A DNA stretch of 64,000 bases from JANLVI01 sp031363915 (GCA_031363915.1 JANLVI010000007.1:186001-250000); one strand, 5' to 3'; counted from the stretch's first letter, positions 24,923-34,787 are shown. Program-made: numbers and translations. Notes: generated by a model from the sequence alone, not told the origin.

Positions 24923-25158
24923 GGCCCGAGGGGCGCACCCGTTTTGGCGGCCCCCGGCCTGAACGAACTCGGGCCCACACGGGCGGACGGCTCGGTGTTG
25001 CGGCAGTTGGCCTGGGGAGCGGAGCGACGCTGCCGCACCGCCCGGACGAGCGCTGCCTATGTGCGGCACGCACTACGCGCACGGCGATAGCAGTGCGCGC
25101 GGCGACATCGCGGTCGTGCTGCCCCCCCCCCGGAACGGGCGCCGATCGTGGTCGCGGC
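24923..25158. other. Non-coding GC-rich gap with a ten-base C run
   Basis: No gene, RNA family or repeat was recognised in this gap between rpmA and the P450 gene. It is markedly GC-rich, with many short inverted repeats, and holds a run of ten C residues at 25122-25131. Confidence 0.5.
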
Positions 25159-26541
25159 CTATCTCACCGGATCGACGCTCGCAGCCGCAGATCGCGACCG
25201 ACGCGCGGTAAGCCGCGCACGCACGGGCGTGAGCGGACGCAGCGTAACCAGCGGTTCCACCTGCGGAATGTTTGCATCCACCGGCTCGAGCGTGTACTTT
25301 TGCGCGATCGTTGCAAGTGCGAGGATGCTTTCGGTCCAGGCGAATGCCTCGCCGATGCAACGGCGGTTGCCTCCGCCGAAGGGAAAGTACGCGAATTTGG
25401 GCAGCGTCGGGCGAATCTCGGCCCACCGCTCGGGTCGGAAGGCGAGCGGATCCTCGAAGTAGTTCGGGTTGCGGTGCGACGCATAGGGTGAAGTGATGAC
25501 GACGGAGTTCGTTTCGAGCGCATAACCGCCGACGACGACCGGCTGCATTGCAAGCCGGCTTACGACCCACGCCGGCGGATAGAGCCGCATCGCTTCGCTT
25601 AAGACATCGCGCGTGTACGCAAGCGTTTCCACATCCGCCATCGTGGCCGCGCGGGTTCCGAGCAGCGCATCGACTTCCGCGCGCATCTTCGCCGCAGCCT
25701 CCGGCGCGCGTCCGAGCAGCGCCCACGTCCACGTCAGCGCGTTTGCGGTCGTTTCGTGTCCGGCGGTGAACATCGTGATTGCTTCATCACGCACCTGTTC
25801 GTCGCTCATCGTTTCCGCCTCGTCACTTGCGAGCAGCAGCATCGAGAGCAGGTCGCCACGGTCGCCGCTCGCGCGGCGTTCGGCGATGATGCGATAGATG
25901 ATCGTATCGAGCGCGGCACGCGCGGCGTTGGCTCGGCGCGCGACGGGCAGCCACGGCATGCGATCCACGAGCGGGCCGAGCGGCGACATCGTGACCGGCA
26001 GCATCTTCATCGCATCGGTGAGCGCGTTTCCGATGACGCGCGCATCGGCATCGACGTTGGTTCCGAAGAGTGTGCGCGCCGCGATCGCAAGCGTCACATG
26101 CATCATCGTTTCACCGACGTCGACGACGGCACCGTCGCTCCACGATCTCATCGCGCGCTGCGTCTCTTCGACCATTTGCGCAGCATACGTTGCGATGCGA
26201 TCGCGATGAAACGCCGGTTGCGCGAGCCGCCGCTGCCGCAGATGCAGCGGTTCTTCGCTTGTCAGCAAGCCGTGACCGAGTAGCGGGATCAAACGCTGGA
26301 TCCCGCGGCCTTTGTGAAAGTGCGGCGTCTGGTGTACGAGCACGTCTTCGACGATCGCGGGATCGCTCGCCAGCCAGAAGTGCTGGGCTCCCATCTTCCA
26401 GTGTGCGAGCCCGCCGTACGCCTGCGCCGTTTCGGCGAAGAACGCTGCGGCACCGCGTAAGAGGCCACCGCGATTCATTTTCGCGATCGCTTCAAGCGAG
26501 CCGGGCCCGGCTGGATAACGTAATCTCTCGAGCGTCGTCAT
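25159..26541 (-). CDS. Cytochrome P450
   Basis: The 460-residue protein has the P450 hallmarks: the I-helix oxygen-activation motif AGHETT near residue 259, the K-helix ExxR (EAMR), the PERW meander and the haem loop FGGGNRRCIG with the axial Cys near residue 395. The overall type resembles the CYP102-like/eukaryote-like clade of soluble bacterial P450s without a fused reductase. Substrate is unknown and no ferredoxin partner is adjacent. ATG 26541 (MTTLERL) is preferred over a longer ATG at 26568. Confidence 0.92.
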   Translation of the reverse strand: MTTLERLRYPAGPGSLEAIAKMNRGGLLRGAAAFFAETAQAYGGLAHWKMGAQHFWLASDPAIVEDVLVHQTPHFHKGRGIQRLIPLLGHGLLTSEEPLHLRQRRLAQPAFHRDRIATYAAQMVEETQRAMRSWSDGAVVDVGETMMHVTLAIAARTLFGTNVDADARVIGNALTDAMKMLPVTMSPLGPLVDRMPWLPVARRANAARAALDTIIYRIIAERRASGDRGDLLSMLLLASDEAETMSDEQVRDEAITMFTAGHETTANALTWTWALLGRAPEAAAKMRAEVDALLGTRAATMADVETLAYTRDVLSEAMRLYPPAWVVSRLAMQPVVVGGYALETNSVVITSPYASHRNPNYFEDPLAFRPERWAEIRPTLPKFAYFPFGGGNRRCIGEAFAWTESILALATIAQKYTLEPVDANIPQVEPLVTLRPLTPVRARLTARRSRSAAASVDPVR

Positions 26542-26613
26542 AGGCGTTCTTTCTGGCTGTACCCGCATGCGGTCATCACAGACTTTTGTTCCGCCGGAAA
26601 CTCGCCTTCACGT

Positions 26614-26646
26614 GCAAACGGCGGCCCCGCGCGGGCCGCCGTTTGC
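26614..26646. repeat. Perfect 14-bp inverted repeat
   Basis: GCAAACGGCGGCCC and its exact reverse complement surround a five-base CGCGC centre between two minus-strand genes. It lacks a T run on either side, so it may be a factor-dependent terminator, an mRNA-stabilising hairpin or a protein-binding site. Confidence 0.6.
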
Positions 26647-26662
26647 AACGTGTTTGCTGAAA

Positions 26663-27403
26663 TTAACCGGAGATGCGAAGCGCTTTGATCGTGCGACCAT
26701 CGCCGCTGGGAAAGCCGACGACGGTCAGACGTTTGCCGAAGCCGCCGAGTTGCGTTGCAAAGCAAGTCTGATTCGAGGTGATGACCGTGTAGGTCTGACC
26801 CGGGATCGGGATGCCGCTCTGCTGCGTGACGAGCTGGAATCGTCCGTTGCCGTCCGGCGCGCCGGTTTGGTAACCGGTGATCGACTGCGTGCCCTGATTG
26901 TAGCCGTTCGTATTGCAGTTGTTCTGACCGTACGGGTAGTTGTTTCCACTGTTGTAGCCCGTGTTGTTCGGGGCGTTTACATCGAGCACGCGCGTGGCGT
27001 AGAATTGGCCGTTGTTGCCGTACGTACCGTAGAGACGCACGTGCTCGCCGACGCCGATATTGTTCGCCTGGCCGTTGTTGAGTGCGCTCTGGTCGTTGAC
27101 CGTGAGGTACTGGCCGTTTTGCAGCTGGACGTTGAGCAGATTGCCGTTGACGTTGCGGATCGTGCCCAGGATGCTGTTGCCGTTCTGACCGTGGTGGTGC
27201 TTGTGCTTGCCGTGTTCGTCGCCTTGGTCGTCTTCGTCGTCGCTGTGTTTCTGTTCGTCATCGGCGAGCGCCGCACGGGGCGCGCCGTTGGTAAGCGAGG
27301 GGTTTGTTCCGGCGAGGCGGACGCTGCCGGTAAGGAGCGAGCCGGTCGCGGCGACGCCGAAAAACGCGGCGAGAACGGCGGCTTGGAACTTGCTTCTTTG
27401 CAT
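26663..27403 (-). CDS. Exported His/Asp-rich and Asn-rich protein
   Basis: The 246-residue protein has a hydrophobic signal sequence after MQRSK and then a highly charged stretch of Asp, Glu, His and Lys (about residues 50-75) that could bind divalent metal. A small beta domain follows (GTIRNVNGNLLNVQL, VGEHVRLYGTY, FYATRVLDV), resembling DUF5666/OB-like repeats. An Asn/Gly/Tyr-rich linker and a second beta domain (TQLGGFGKRLTVVG) end it. GGAGG lies ten bases upstream of the ATG. Metal binding is inference. Confidence 0.7.
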   Translation of the reverse strand: MQRSKFQAAVLAAFFGVAATGSLLTGSVRLAGTNPSLTNGAPRAALADDEQKHSDDEDDQGDEHGKHKHHHGQNGNSILGTIRNVNGNLLNVQLQNGQYLTVNDQSALNNGQANNIGVGEHVRLYGTYGNNGQFYATRVLDVNAPNNTGYNSGNNYPYGQNNCNTNGYNQGTQSITGYQTGAPDGNGRFQLVTQQSGIPIPGQTYTVITSNQTCFATQLGGFGKRLTVVGFPSGDGRTIKALRISG

Positions 27404-27500
27404 TAGGTTGGGGCCTCCGGGGTTCCGTGAATTGTGAATACGGGATGAGAACGAAGAGGTGAGCCCTTTTTGTTCCCCGTTCACCGACTTTCCATCGTTT

Positions 27501-27532
27501 AAGGAGGGACCGATTCCGGTCCGAGGTATTTG
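27501..27532 (+). promoter_or_regulatory. Hairpin-spaced ribosome-binding site of fabF
   Basis: AAGGAG (27501-27506) lies 23 bases before the TTG start. A perfect GGACCG/CGGTCC hairpin with a four-base loop (27507-27522) fills the gap. If folded, it would leave a seven-base spacing, the optimum. This supports the TTG at 27530 as the true start. Confidence 0.55.
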
Positions 27533-28789
27533 AGCGAGGTTTTGGAGACGCGCCGAGTCGTCGTCACGGGCCTTGGAGCCGTGACGCCCCTAGGGAACAC
27601 CAAGGAAGCATTCTGGGACGGGCTGATCGCCGGAAAAAGCGGGGTCGGCCCGGTCACGCACTTCGATCCGACCAAGCTCACGACACGGATCGCCGCCGAG
27701 GTCAAAGGCTTTGACCCCGACGCCCTGATCGGGCGGCGCGATGCGCGCAAGATGGATCGTTACGCCCAGTTCGCCTACGTTGCGGCAAACGAAGCGATCG
27801 CCGATGCGAACTTCCCGGAAGACGCCGAGGTGCGCATGAACACGGGCGCCATCATCGGGACCGGCATCGGCGGCATCATCACCGTCGAAGACACCGTTAC
27901 CAAGACCGCGCCGACGCAAGCCTGGGATCGCATCTCGCCGTTCTTCGTGCCGATGCTCATGGCAAACGCCGCCTCGGGACACATCTCGATGGCGCACGGT
28001 CTGCGCGGACCGTTGTACGCGGTCTCAAGCGCCTGCGCGAGCGCAAACGACGCGCTCTCTGCAGCGTACAATGCCATCGTGACGGGCGATGCAATCGCCA
28101 TGGTTACGGGCGGTAGCGAAGCGACCATCATTGCAACGGCGATGGGCGGGTTTTGTTCGATGAAGGCGTTCTCGACGCGCAACGACGAGCCGGAAAAGGC
28201 CTCGCGCCCGTTCGATCGCGAGCGCGACGGGTTCGTACTCGCCGAAGGCGGTGCAATTTTGATTTTCGAAGAACGCGAGTTTGCCATCGCCCGCGGAGCG
28301 CGCATCTATGCCGAAGTGTTGGGCTACGGACAATCGGCCGATGCGTACAATCTCGTCGCACCCGATCCGGAATCCAAAGGCGTCGCGCTTGCGATGGAAC
28401 GCGCGATCAAGAAGGCCGGCATCGCAAAAGAACGCGTGAACTATATCAACGCGCATGGCACCTCGACGCCGCTCGGCGATACCGCCGAGTCGCAAGCGAT
28501 CGAGCGTGTTTTCGGCGAGCACGCAAAAAAGCTCGCAGTGAGTTCGACGAAATCCATGCACGGCCACGCACTCGGTGCCGCGGGCGCCCTCGAAGGTGTC
28601 GCGACAGTGCTCGCGATCGATCGCGGCATCATTCCGCCGACGATCAACTACGATTACCCGGATCCGACGTGCACGCTCGACTACGTCCCCAACGTCGCGC
28701 GCAAAGCCCGGATCGACGTCGCGCTCTCCAATTCGTTTGGATTCGGCGGGCACAACGGCGTCGTGATTTTCGCGCGCCATCATGCGTAG
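27530..28789 (+). CDS. fabF: 3-oxoacyl-ACP synthase II
   Basis: The 419-residue condensing enzyme has the catalytic triad: Cys169 in SSACASAN, His in HGTSTPLGD and His in MHGHALGA. The GFGGHNGVVIF C-terminus is typical of KAS II. It elongates fatty acids. The usual upstream acpP is missing, although the downstream rnc-smc order is the common one. The start is TTG, with an unusual hairpin-spaced ribosome-binding site. Confidence 0.94.
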   Translation: MSEVLETRRVVVTGLGAVTPLGNTKEAFWDGLIAGKSGVGPVTHFDPTKLTTRIAAEVKGFDPDALIGRRDARKMDRYAQFAYVAANEAIADANFPEDAEVRMNTGAIIGTGIGGIITVEDTVTKTAPTQAWDRISPFFVPMLMANAASGHISMAHGLRGPLYAVSSACASANDALSAAYNAIVTGDAIAMVTGGSEATIIATAMGGFCSMKAFSTRNDEPEKASRPFDRERDGFVLAEGGAILIFEEREFAIARGARIYAEVLGYGQSADAYNLVAPDPESKGVALAMERAIKKAGIAKERVNYINAHGTSTPLGDTAESQAIERVFGEHAKKLAVSSTKSMHGHALGAAGALEGVATVLAIDRGIIPPTINYDYPDPTCTLDYVPNVARKARIDVALSNSFGFGGHNGVVIFARHHA

Positions 28790-28797
28790 GATCTGCC

Positions 28798-29598
28798 GTG
28801 CCGGGTGAGGCCCGTCGCCGGCGCATTCGGGCGTTGCTTCGCGCGGTCGACATCGACCTCGATCCGATCGCCGTCGAGCCCGCGTTCGTTCACGAATCCG
28901 CTGCGCGCGAGGGTGCAGGCGCCTCGAACGAACGGCTCGAGCTGCTCGGGGATGCGATCCTGGGCTTCGTCACGGTGCGCTGGCTCTTCGAACGCTACCC
29001 AAGCGCCAACGAAGGCGAACTCGCCCGGCGCAAGCACGCCTTAGTGAGCGGTGATGCGTGCGCGCAGACGGCCAAGCGTCTGGGTTTTGGCGATCTGCTG
29101 CTGCTCGGTCATGGCGCCGCGAGCAGCGGCGGGGCGGAGAATTCGTCGATCCTGTCCGATTCGTTCGAGGCCTTCATCGCGGCAGTGGTGCGCGCAAGCG
29201 ATCTTGCCGTCGGAGCCGCGTTCATCGAGCGCGAGCATCTCGCGCACGTCGAGCGTGACGAGCAGGCCTTCGCCGATGCGAAGACCGCCTTGCAAGAATA
29301 TACCCAGGGGCGATATGGCTTTGCCCCCACGTACTACGAGCGCTCGGAGGGACCGCCCCACGAGCGGCGCTTCACCTCGGTTGTAAAAATCGGCGAGGAA
29401 GCGATGGGCGAGGGCATCGGGTCGTCGAAGAAAGCCGCCCAGCAGGCCGCTGCGGGCTTGGCCCTTGCCAATCTGCGAAAGCGCGACGGCGATCCGCCGC
29501 CGCCCGAGGACCCCGTTCCCCCAAGTGATCCGCGCGTTATCGATTTAAGTACGCGGAAGAAGAGTTCACGCCCGCGCCGCCCGCGCACGAAAGTTTAG
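28798..29598 (+). CDS. rnc: Ribonuclease III
   Basis: The 266-residue protein has the RNase III signature NERLELLGDA at residues 44-53, a second acidic site in SDSFEAFIAA, and a C-terminal dsRNA-binding domain (DAKTALQEYTQGRYG to GSSKKAAQQAAAGLAL). A proline- and arginine-rich tail of about 40 residues follows. It cleaves double-stranded rRNA and mRNA precursors. GTG 28798 lies eight bases after fabF; the longer open frame inside fabF is a shadow. Confidence 0.93.
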   Translation: MPGEARRRRIRALLRAVDIDLDPIAVEPAFVHESAAREGAGASNERLELLGDAILGFVTVRWLFERYPSANEGELARRKHALVSGDACAQTAKRLGFGDLLLLGHGAASSGGAENSSILSDSFEAFIAAVVRASDLAVGAAFIEREHLAHVERDEQAFADAKTALQEYTQGRYGFAPTYYERSEGPPHERRFTSVVKIGEEAMGEGIGSSKKAAQQAAAGLALANLRKRDGDPPPPEDPVPPSDPRVIDLSTRKKSSRPRRPRTKV

Positions 29599-29600
29599 TA

Positions 29601-32600
29601 ATGCGTCTCAAATCGCTCCGCGTCTTCGGCTTCAAAACGTTTGCCGAGCAGACCACCTTGGATTTCAACGAAGGCATTACGGCCGTCGTCGGACCCAACG
29701 GTTCGGGCAAATCCAATTTGGTCGACGCGATTCGCTGGGTGCTCGGCGAGCAGAGCTCGCGGTCGCTGCGGTCCAATAAAATGGAAGACGTGATTTTCGC
29801 GGGCAACACCTCGCGCAAACCCTTGGGCATGGCCGAGGTCACGCTGACTTTCGACAACCACGATGGGGCTTTGCCGATCGACTTCCGCGAAGTCTCGATC
29901 ACGCGCCGCGCCTATCGCGCGGGCGATTCGGAATACTTCATCAACCGCAATCACGTACGTCTGCGCGACGTCGTCGAACTCTTGATGGGCACGGGCCTGG
30001 GGCCCGGTTCGTATGCGATCGTCTCGCAGGGTCAGATCGATGCGATCCTCTCATCGAAGCCGCAAGAGCGCCGCAGTCTCTTCGAAGAAACCGCCGGTAT
30101 TGCGAAGTTTCTCGCGCGCAAGAACGAGGCGATGCGGCGTCTCGACGGGACCGAGCAAAACGCGATTCGCGCGAACGACCTCATCGCCGAACTCGAACGG
30201 CGCGGCCCCGAACTCGATACGCAAGTGCGCCGCGCGAAGCGCTACCGCAAGGTCACGACGCGCGTGCGCGATCTCGAGATTCTCTCGTACTTGCGCGCGA
30301 GCGAAAGCCGTCGCGGCGAGCGCGAACGCGTGCAGTCTGAAGTCGACGTGGTCGACGGGCGCAAAGTCTCCGCAGCCGCTCGCGCGAGCACGCTCGGTGC
30401 GGAACTCTCGGCCTCGCGCAACGATCTCTATGCATTCGAAATCGATCTCGAAGAGCGCCGCTCGCAGGCGCAGAAACTGCGCGCCGAACTCGCGCGCGGC
30501 GAAGCCGACCACGCCGCTGCAATCGCGCGCCGCGATGCGCTCGATTCACAATCGACGTCGAGCCTTTCGGATCGCGAACGCGTCGAGTCCGAACGCGCGT
30601 CGCTGACCGCCTCGATCGCCTCGCTTGCCGAACGCATCGCGCCGCTGCAAACGCAGCTCGAATCGATGGGCGAACGCGAACTCGCTGCGAGCGCCGCCGT
30701 GAGCGATGCGCGCTCGGGCCTCGATCGCATCTTCACCGAACTTCGCGCCGTTGAAGCGGCGGCAGCCGAACGTGCCGCGAGCGAAGCCGAACGTCGCGCA
30801 CAAGCGCAGAGCGCGCGCAGCGAGATCGAACGTCTCGAACGCGAAGCAACGGCGCTTCGCGAACGCATCGGCGAACACGAACGCTCGGCTGCGGGCGCGC
30901 GTGCACGTTTTGAGGCTGCCGCACAAAACGAAGCGGGACTCGAAGCCGAACTCAGCGCCCAACGTGCCTCCGCCGAAGCGGCCGAGGCCGCGGGCCCCGC
31001 CGCCGCCGAACGCATGGCAGCGTTGCAGAACCGCTACCGTCACTTGGCAAGCGAACAGGCCGGCGCGGAATCGCGTCTGCATACGATCGAGGAACTCGAA
31101 GCCAACCTCGAAGGTCACGTCCCCGGCACGCGCGCCGTGATCGAAGCCGCGGACCGCAGCGAACTGCGCGGTCTGCACGGCGTCGTCTCCAACCTCATTA
31201 GTGTGGACGAACGCTATGCCCGTGCGCTCGACATCGCCTTCGGGGCGGGACTCTCGAATATCGTCACCGCGACCGCGGAAGACGCCGAGCGTGCCGTTTC
31301 GTTTTTGCGCGACCGCGAACTCGGCCGCGCGACATTCTTGCCGCTCGATACGCTGGGCTCGCGGCGCGGTCACGACATCGGTAACTTACGCGGCCGTCCC
31401 GGCGTGATCGGCTACGCGCACGAACTGGTGACGGCTGACGAACAATATCGCGGCATCGTCGCCTTCCTCGTCGGTCGCATGCTCATCGTCGACGTGCTTG
31501 CGACGGGGATCGCGCTCACGCGCGGCGAGGGATTCCGGGATTCGATCGTCACGCTCGATGGCGAACAGATCCTCGGCGGCGGTGCGATCACCGGCGGCCG
31601 CTACCGCCGCGAGCGCTCCATTCTCGCCCGTCGCGCGCAAGCGCAGACGCTACGCGAGCGTCTCCCGCAACTGCGCGCGGAAATCGAAGAAGTCGAACGC
31701 GAAGGGCTCCTCGCCAAGGCGGAATTCGACGCGGCAAGTGCCACGCGCGATCGCGCCCGCGCCGCAGCGAACCAAGCCGAGATGGCGCTGCGCGAACTGC
31801 ACACGCAACTCGAAACACTCACGAGCGAGATCGAACGCCTCGATCGCGAGACAACGCAGGCAAAAGAACGTCAGCAGACGCTCGTTCGCGCGCTTGAGGA
31901 AGCACGTGCGAAATTCGCAGTCCTCGAAAAAGTTGCCGACGATCATTTGGATATGACCGACGAACGCGCGCGCTTGGAGGCGGAACTCGCTGCTGCGCGC
32001 GCCCGCATATCGGACGTGGAATCAGGCCAGTCGGCGGTGGTCGCCCAGGCCAGCGCCGTGCGCGAGTCGCTCGCCGCACTCACCGCCGAGCGCGACGGCA
32101 GCGCGGCTCGCCTTGGATTGCTCGATGCCGATAGCGAACGCGCCTCGGGTGCGCGCGAAGCGATGATGCGCGAACTCGAGATGCTGCGCGGCCAAATCGC
32201 CGCGAGCGAAGCGTCCCTCGGCGGGCTGCGTCGCACGGTGAGCGACGCCGATACCTTGGTCGGCGAGTCCCGGGCGAAGCGCGAACGAATGGCGGGTGAC
32301 GCGGCACAAAAAGAAGCCGACGAACGTATCGCGCAGAGCGAAGATCGTGACGCGACGGCAGCCGGCGAAAACAATCGTCGACGTCTTGCGGAAATCGACG
32401 CGGAACTTGGGATGTTGCAGTCGACCTTCGCGCAGAATCCGGCCTCCGTTGAGGAGATCGCGGACGTCACGACGCGCTATGCCGAAGAGACCGATGAAAT
32501 CATCGAGGAACTGCCGCGCTTACGCGAAGAACTCGCGCGTCTCGCAAACGTCAACCTCAACGCCGAGGTCGACCGCGACGAACTCACGGAACGCGAGCGC

Positions 32601-33191
32601 TTCCTTAAAGAACAGCTCGACGATCTGCATCGCGCGCGCGAGACGCTGCTCGCGACGATCAAAGAGATCGAAGACTCGTGCCAAGCCGTCTTCAACGAAA
32701 CCTTCGATGCGGTCGCCATGCGCTTTGCGGAAGTGTTCGCACGTCTCTTCCCGGGCGGCGAGGCAAAGATGTGGCAGACCAATCCCGAGCATCTGTCGGA
32801 GACCGGTATCGAAATCTCTGTTGCGCCGCCTGGCAAGAAGATGACGCCGCTGCCCTCGCTCTCGGGCGGCGAACGCGCGATGACTGCAGCCGCGTTGATC
32901 TTCGCGCTCATCAAAGTGAAACCGTCGCCTTTCTATCTGCTCGACGAAGTCGATGCGGCGCTCGACGATGCTAACGTCGACCGCCTCTCGGGGATGGTGC
33001 GCGAAGTCGCAAGTGAAGCGCAAATGCTTATCGTCACGCACAATAAAAAAACGATGGAACTCGCCGCGCGCATGTATGGCGTGACGATGTCAGAACCCGG
33101 CGTGAGCTCGATCATCTCGGCGACACTTGACGCGCGTGAAGAACACCCGAGCGATGCGATCCAAGAACGCGAGGCCGTTCTTGCCCCTTAG
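29601..33191 (+). CDS. smc: Chromosome condensin subunit SMC
   Basis: The 1196-residue protein has the P-loop GPNGSGKSN at residues 31-39, long Arg/Glu/Ala-rich coiled coils, a hinge near residues 510-660, the ABC signature LSGGERA near 1086 and the Walker B DEVDAALD near 1115. SMC is loaded at parS by ParB, so it works with the parABS locus at the start of the window. It begins two bases after rnc. No scpA or scpB is present here. Confidence 0.97.
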   Translation: MRLKSLRVFGFKTFAEQTTLDFNEGITAVVGPNGSGKSNLVDAIRWVLGEQSSRSLRSNKMEDVIFAGNTSRKPLGMAEVTLTFDNHDGALPIDFREVSITRRAYRAGDSEYFINRNHVRLRDVVELLMGTGLGPGSYAIVSQGQIDAILSSKPQERRSLFEETAGIAKFLARKNEAMRRLDGTEQNAIRANDLIAELERRGPELDTQVRRAKRYRKVTTRVRDLEILSYLRASESRRGERERVQSEVDVVDGRKVSAAARASTLGAELSASRNDLYAFEIDLEERRSQAQKLRAELARGEADHAAAIARRDALDSQSTSSLSDRERVESERASLTASIASLAERIAPLQTQLESMGERELAASAAVSDARSGLDRIFTELRAVEAAAAERAASEAERRAQAQSARSEIERLEREATALRERIGEHERSAAGARARFEAAAQNEAGLEAELSAQRASAEAAEAAGPAAAERMAALQNRYRHLASEQAGAESRLHTIEELEANLEGHVPGTRAVIEAADRSELRGLHGVVSNLISVDERYARALDIAFGAGLSNIVTATAEDAERAVSFLRDRELGRATFLPLDTLGSRRGHDIGNLRGRPGVIGYAHELVTADEQYRGIVAFLVGRMLIVDVLATGIALTRGEGFRDSIVTLDGEQILGGGAITGGRYRRERSILARRAQAQTLRERLPQLRAEIEEVEREGLLAKAEFDAASATRDRARAAANQAEMALRELHTQLETLTSEIERLDRETTQAKERQQTLVRALEEARAKFAVLEKVADDHLDMTDERARLEAELAAARARISDVESGQSAVVAQASAVRESLAALTAERDGSAARLGLLDADSERASGAREAMMRELEMLRGQIAASEASLGGLRRTVSDADTLVGESRAKRERMAGDAAQKEADERIAQSEDRDATAAGENNRRRLAEIDAELGMLQSTFAQNPASVEEIADVTTRYAEETDEIIEELPRLREELARLANVNLNAEVDRDELTERERFLKEQLDDLHRARETLLATIKEIEDSCQAVFNETFDAVAMRFAEVFARLFPGGEAKMWQTNPEHLSETGIEISVAPPGKKMTPLPSLSGGERAMTAAALIFALIKVKPSPFYLLDEVDAALDDANVDRLSGMVREVASEAQMLIVTHNKKTMELAARMYGVTMSEPGVSSIISATLDAREEHPSDAIQEREAVLAP

Positions 33192-34770
33192 CGGCGCGAC
33201 AGTGCCCGGGGCGCTCGGCGCCGCGCTTTTTTCCGTTCACGATCGCACGGGGGCCGCGGAACTTGCTGCGGCCCTCGCCGCGCAAGGCGTTACGATTTAC
33301 GCAACGGGCGGCACGCGCACGCATTTACGCGAGCACGGCATCGACGCGTTCGACGTGGGCGAACTCACGGGTTTTCCGTCGCTCTTCGACGGCCGCGTCA
33401 AAACGCTGCACCCGCGTGTGTTCGGCGGCATTCTTGCCGACCGCAGCAATCCCACGCACGTTGCAGAAGCGATCGAACATGCGGTCCCGGCGATCTCTTT
33501 TGTCGTGGTGAATCTCTATCCGTTTGAGGCGACCGTGGCGTGCGAAGGCGCGACGGTCGAGGAGGCAATCGAGCAGATCGACATCGGCGGCGTCTCACTC
33601 ATTCGGGCGGCGGCGAAGAACTTCGAACACGTCAGTATCCTGAGCGATCCGAGCCAGTACGCCTCGCTCGTGGAGGCGATGCCGCACGGCGGAATCGATG
33701 CGGCCGCCCGTCGGCTACTCGCGACGCGGGCGTTCGAACGCACGGCAGAATACGATTCCGCCATCGCACGCTACCTGGAGTCCGGCATGCTCTCCAACGA
33801 ACTGCCGGGATCGCTTGCGCTATCGATTCCCGTCGCGCAGCCGCTGCGTTACGGTGAGAATCCGCAAGACCGTGCAGCGTTCTACCTCGCGCGCAACGCC
33901 CATCTTCCCGATCAGCTGTGGGGCAAAGCGCTCTCATATAACAACTTGCTCGATCTCGATGCGACGCTGCGCCTCCTGGTGCGCGCAAAGAGCGGGCGGG
34001 ATAGCGCTCGTACGTGCGATGCAGAGCGGCGACGGGCGGCGATCGTCAAACACACGGTTCCCTGCGGTGTCGCCGAACGAACGACGGTGGCGGAAGCCGT
34101 GCGCGAGGCGCTCGATGCCGATCCGGTCTCGGCGTTCGGCGGCATCATCGCGGTCGACGGCACGATCGATCTCGCAACGGCAAATGCACTCGGCGAATTC
34201 TTCCTCGAGATCGTCGCGGCGCCCGAATTCGAACCCGACGCACTCGAACGCTTGAAGAAAAAAAAGAATCTGCGCATCATGCGCTATGCCAAAGGCATGC
34301 CCGAACGCATCGCGCGCGGACTACGCGTGCGTAGCGCCCTCGGCGGTGTGCTCGCGGAAGACGACGATCCGCAAGCCGCGCCCGAAACGTGGCACGTTGC
34401 ATCTACCCGGCAGCCGACGGCCGATGAGTGGTTCGACCTTGCTTTTGCGTGGGACATCGTACGGCACGTGAAATCCAATGGCGTCACGGTCGTGCGCGAC
34501 GGTATCTCGCGCGGGATCTGCGCGGGTCAAACCAATCGCGTGAGCGCGGTTCGCATCGCCGGCGAACGCGCCGGTGCGTTTGCGCGCGGCGCGGCCTGCG
34601 CGAGCGACGGTTTCTTTCCGTTCGCCGACGGCCTGGTCGCCGCGGCCGACGCCGGCTGCACGGCGGTCATCGCGCCGAGCGGCTCGATTCGCGACGCCGA
34701 AGTGATCGCGGCGGCAAACGAACGCAACATCGCACTCGTCTTTTCAAACTACCGGTACTTCCTGCACTGA
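33154..34770 (+). CDS. purH: Bifunctional AICAR transformylase/IMP cyclohydrolase
   Basis: The protein has about 538 residues. The N-terminal MGS-like cyclohydrolase domain shows YATGGT, GRVKTLHPRVFGGIL and VVVNLYPF. The transformylase domain has YGENPQD, the lysine-histidine pair in KHTVPCG, and DGFFPFADG. It catalyses the last two steps of IMP synthesis. The frame overlaps the smc end; ATG 33154 is chosen, while GTG 33202 after the smc stop is also credible. The KHTVPCG variant replaces the more usual KHxNPCG. Confidence 0.93.
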   Translation: MRSKNARPFLPLSGATVPGALGAALFSVHDRTGAAELAAALAAQGVTIYATGGTRTHLREHGIDAFDVGELTGFPSLFDGRVKTLHPRVFGGILADRSNPTHVAEAIEHAVPAISFVVVNLYPFEATVACEGATVEEAIEQIDIGGVSLIRAAAKNFEHVSILSDPSQYASLVEAMPHGGIDAAARRLLATRAFERTAEYDSAIARYLESGMLSNELPGSLALSIPVAQPLRYGENPQDRAAFYLARNAHLPDQLWGKALSYNNLLDLDATLRLLVRAKSGRDSARTCDAERRRAAIVKHTVPCGVAERTTVAEAVREALDADPVSAFGGIIAVDGTIDLATANALGEFFLEIVAAPEFEPDALERLKKKKNLRIMRYAKGMPERIARGLRVRSALGGVLAEDDDPQAAPETWHVASTRQPTADEWFDLAFAWDIVRHVKSNGVTVVRDGISRGICAGQTNRVSAVRIAGERAGAFARGAACASDGFFPFADGLVAAADAGCTAVIAPSGSIRDAEVIAAANERNIALVFSNYRYFLH

Positions 34771-34787
34771 AAATCACGCCCAGCGGG

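Noticed and set aside
24885..25158. Possible structural RNA gene (SRP, RNase P or tmRNA) in the GC-rich gap
   Set aside because: None of the conserved blocks of those RNAs was found on either strand; GC richness alone gives the apparent pairing.
25073..25732. Long minus-strand frame overlapping the P450 gene
   Set aside because: It is a second frame of the same strand, Arg/Ala-rich and without motifs; the P450 frame has all family signatures.
28153..28797. N-terminal extension of RNase III into fabF
   Set aside because: The extension is Arg-rich shadow of fabF; GTG 28798 gives the normal RNase III N-terminus.
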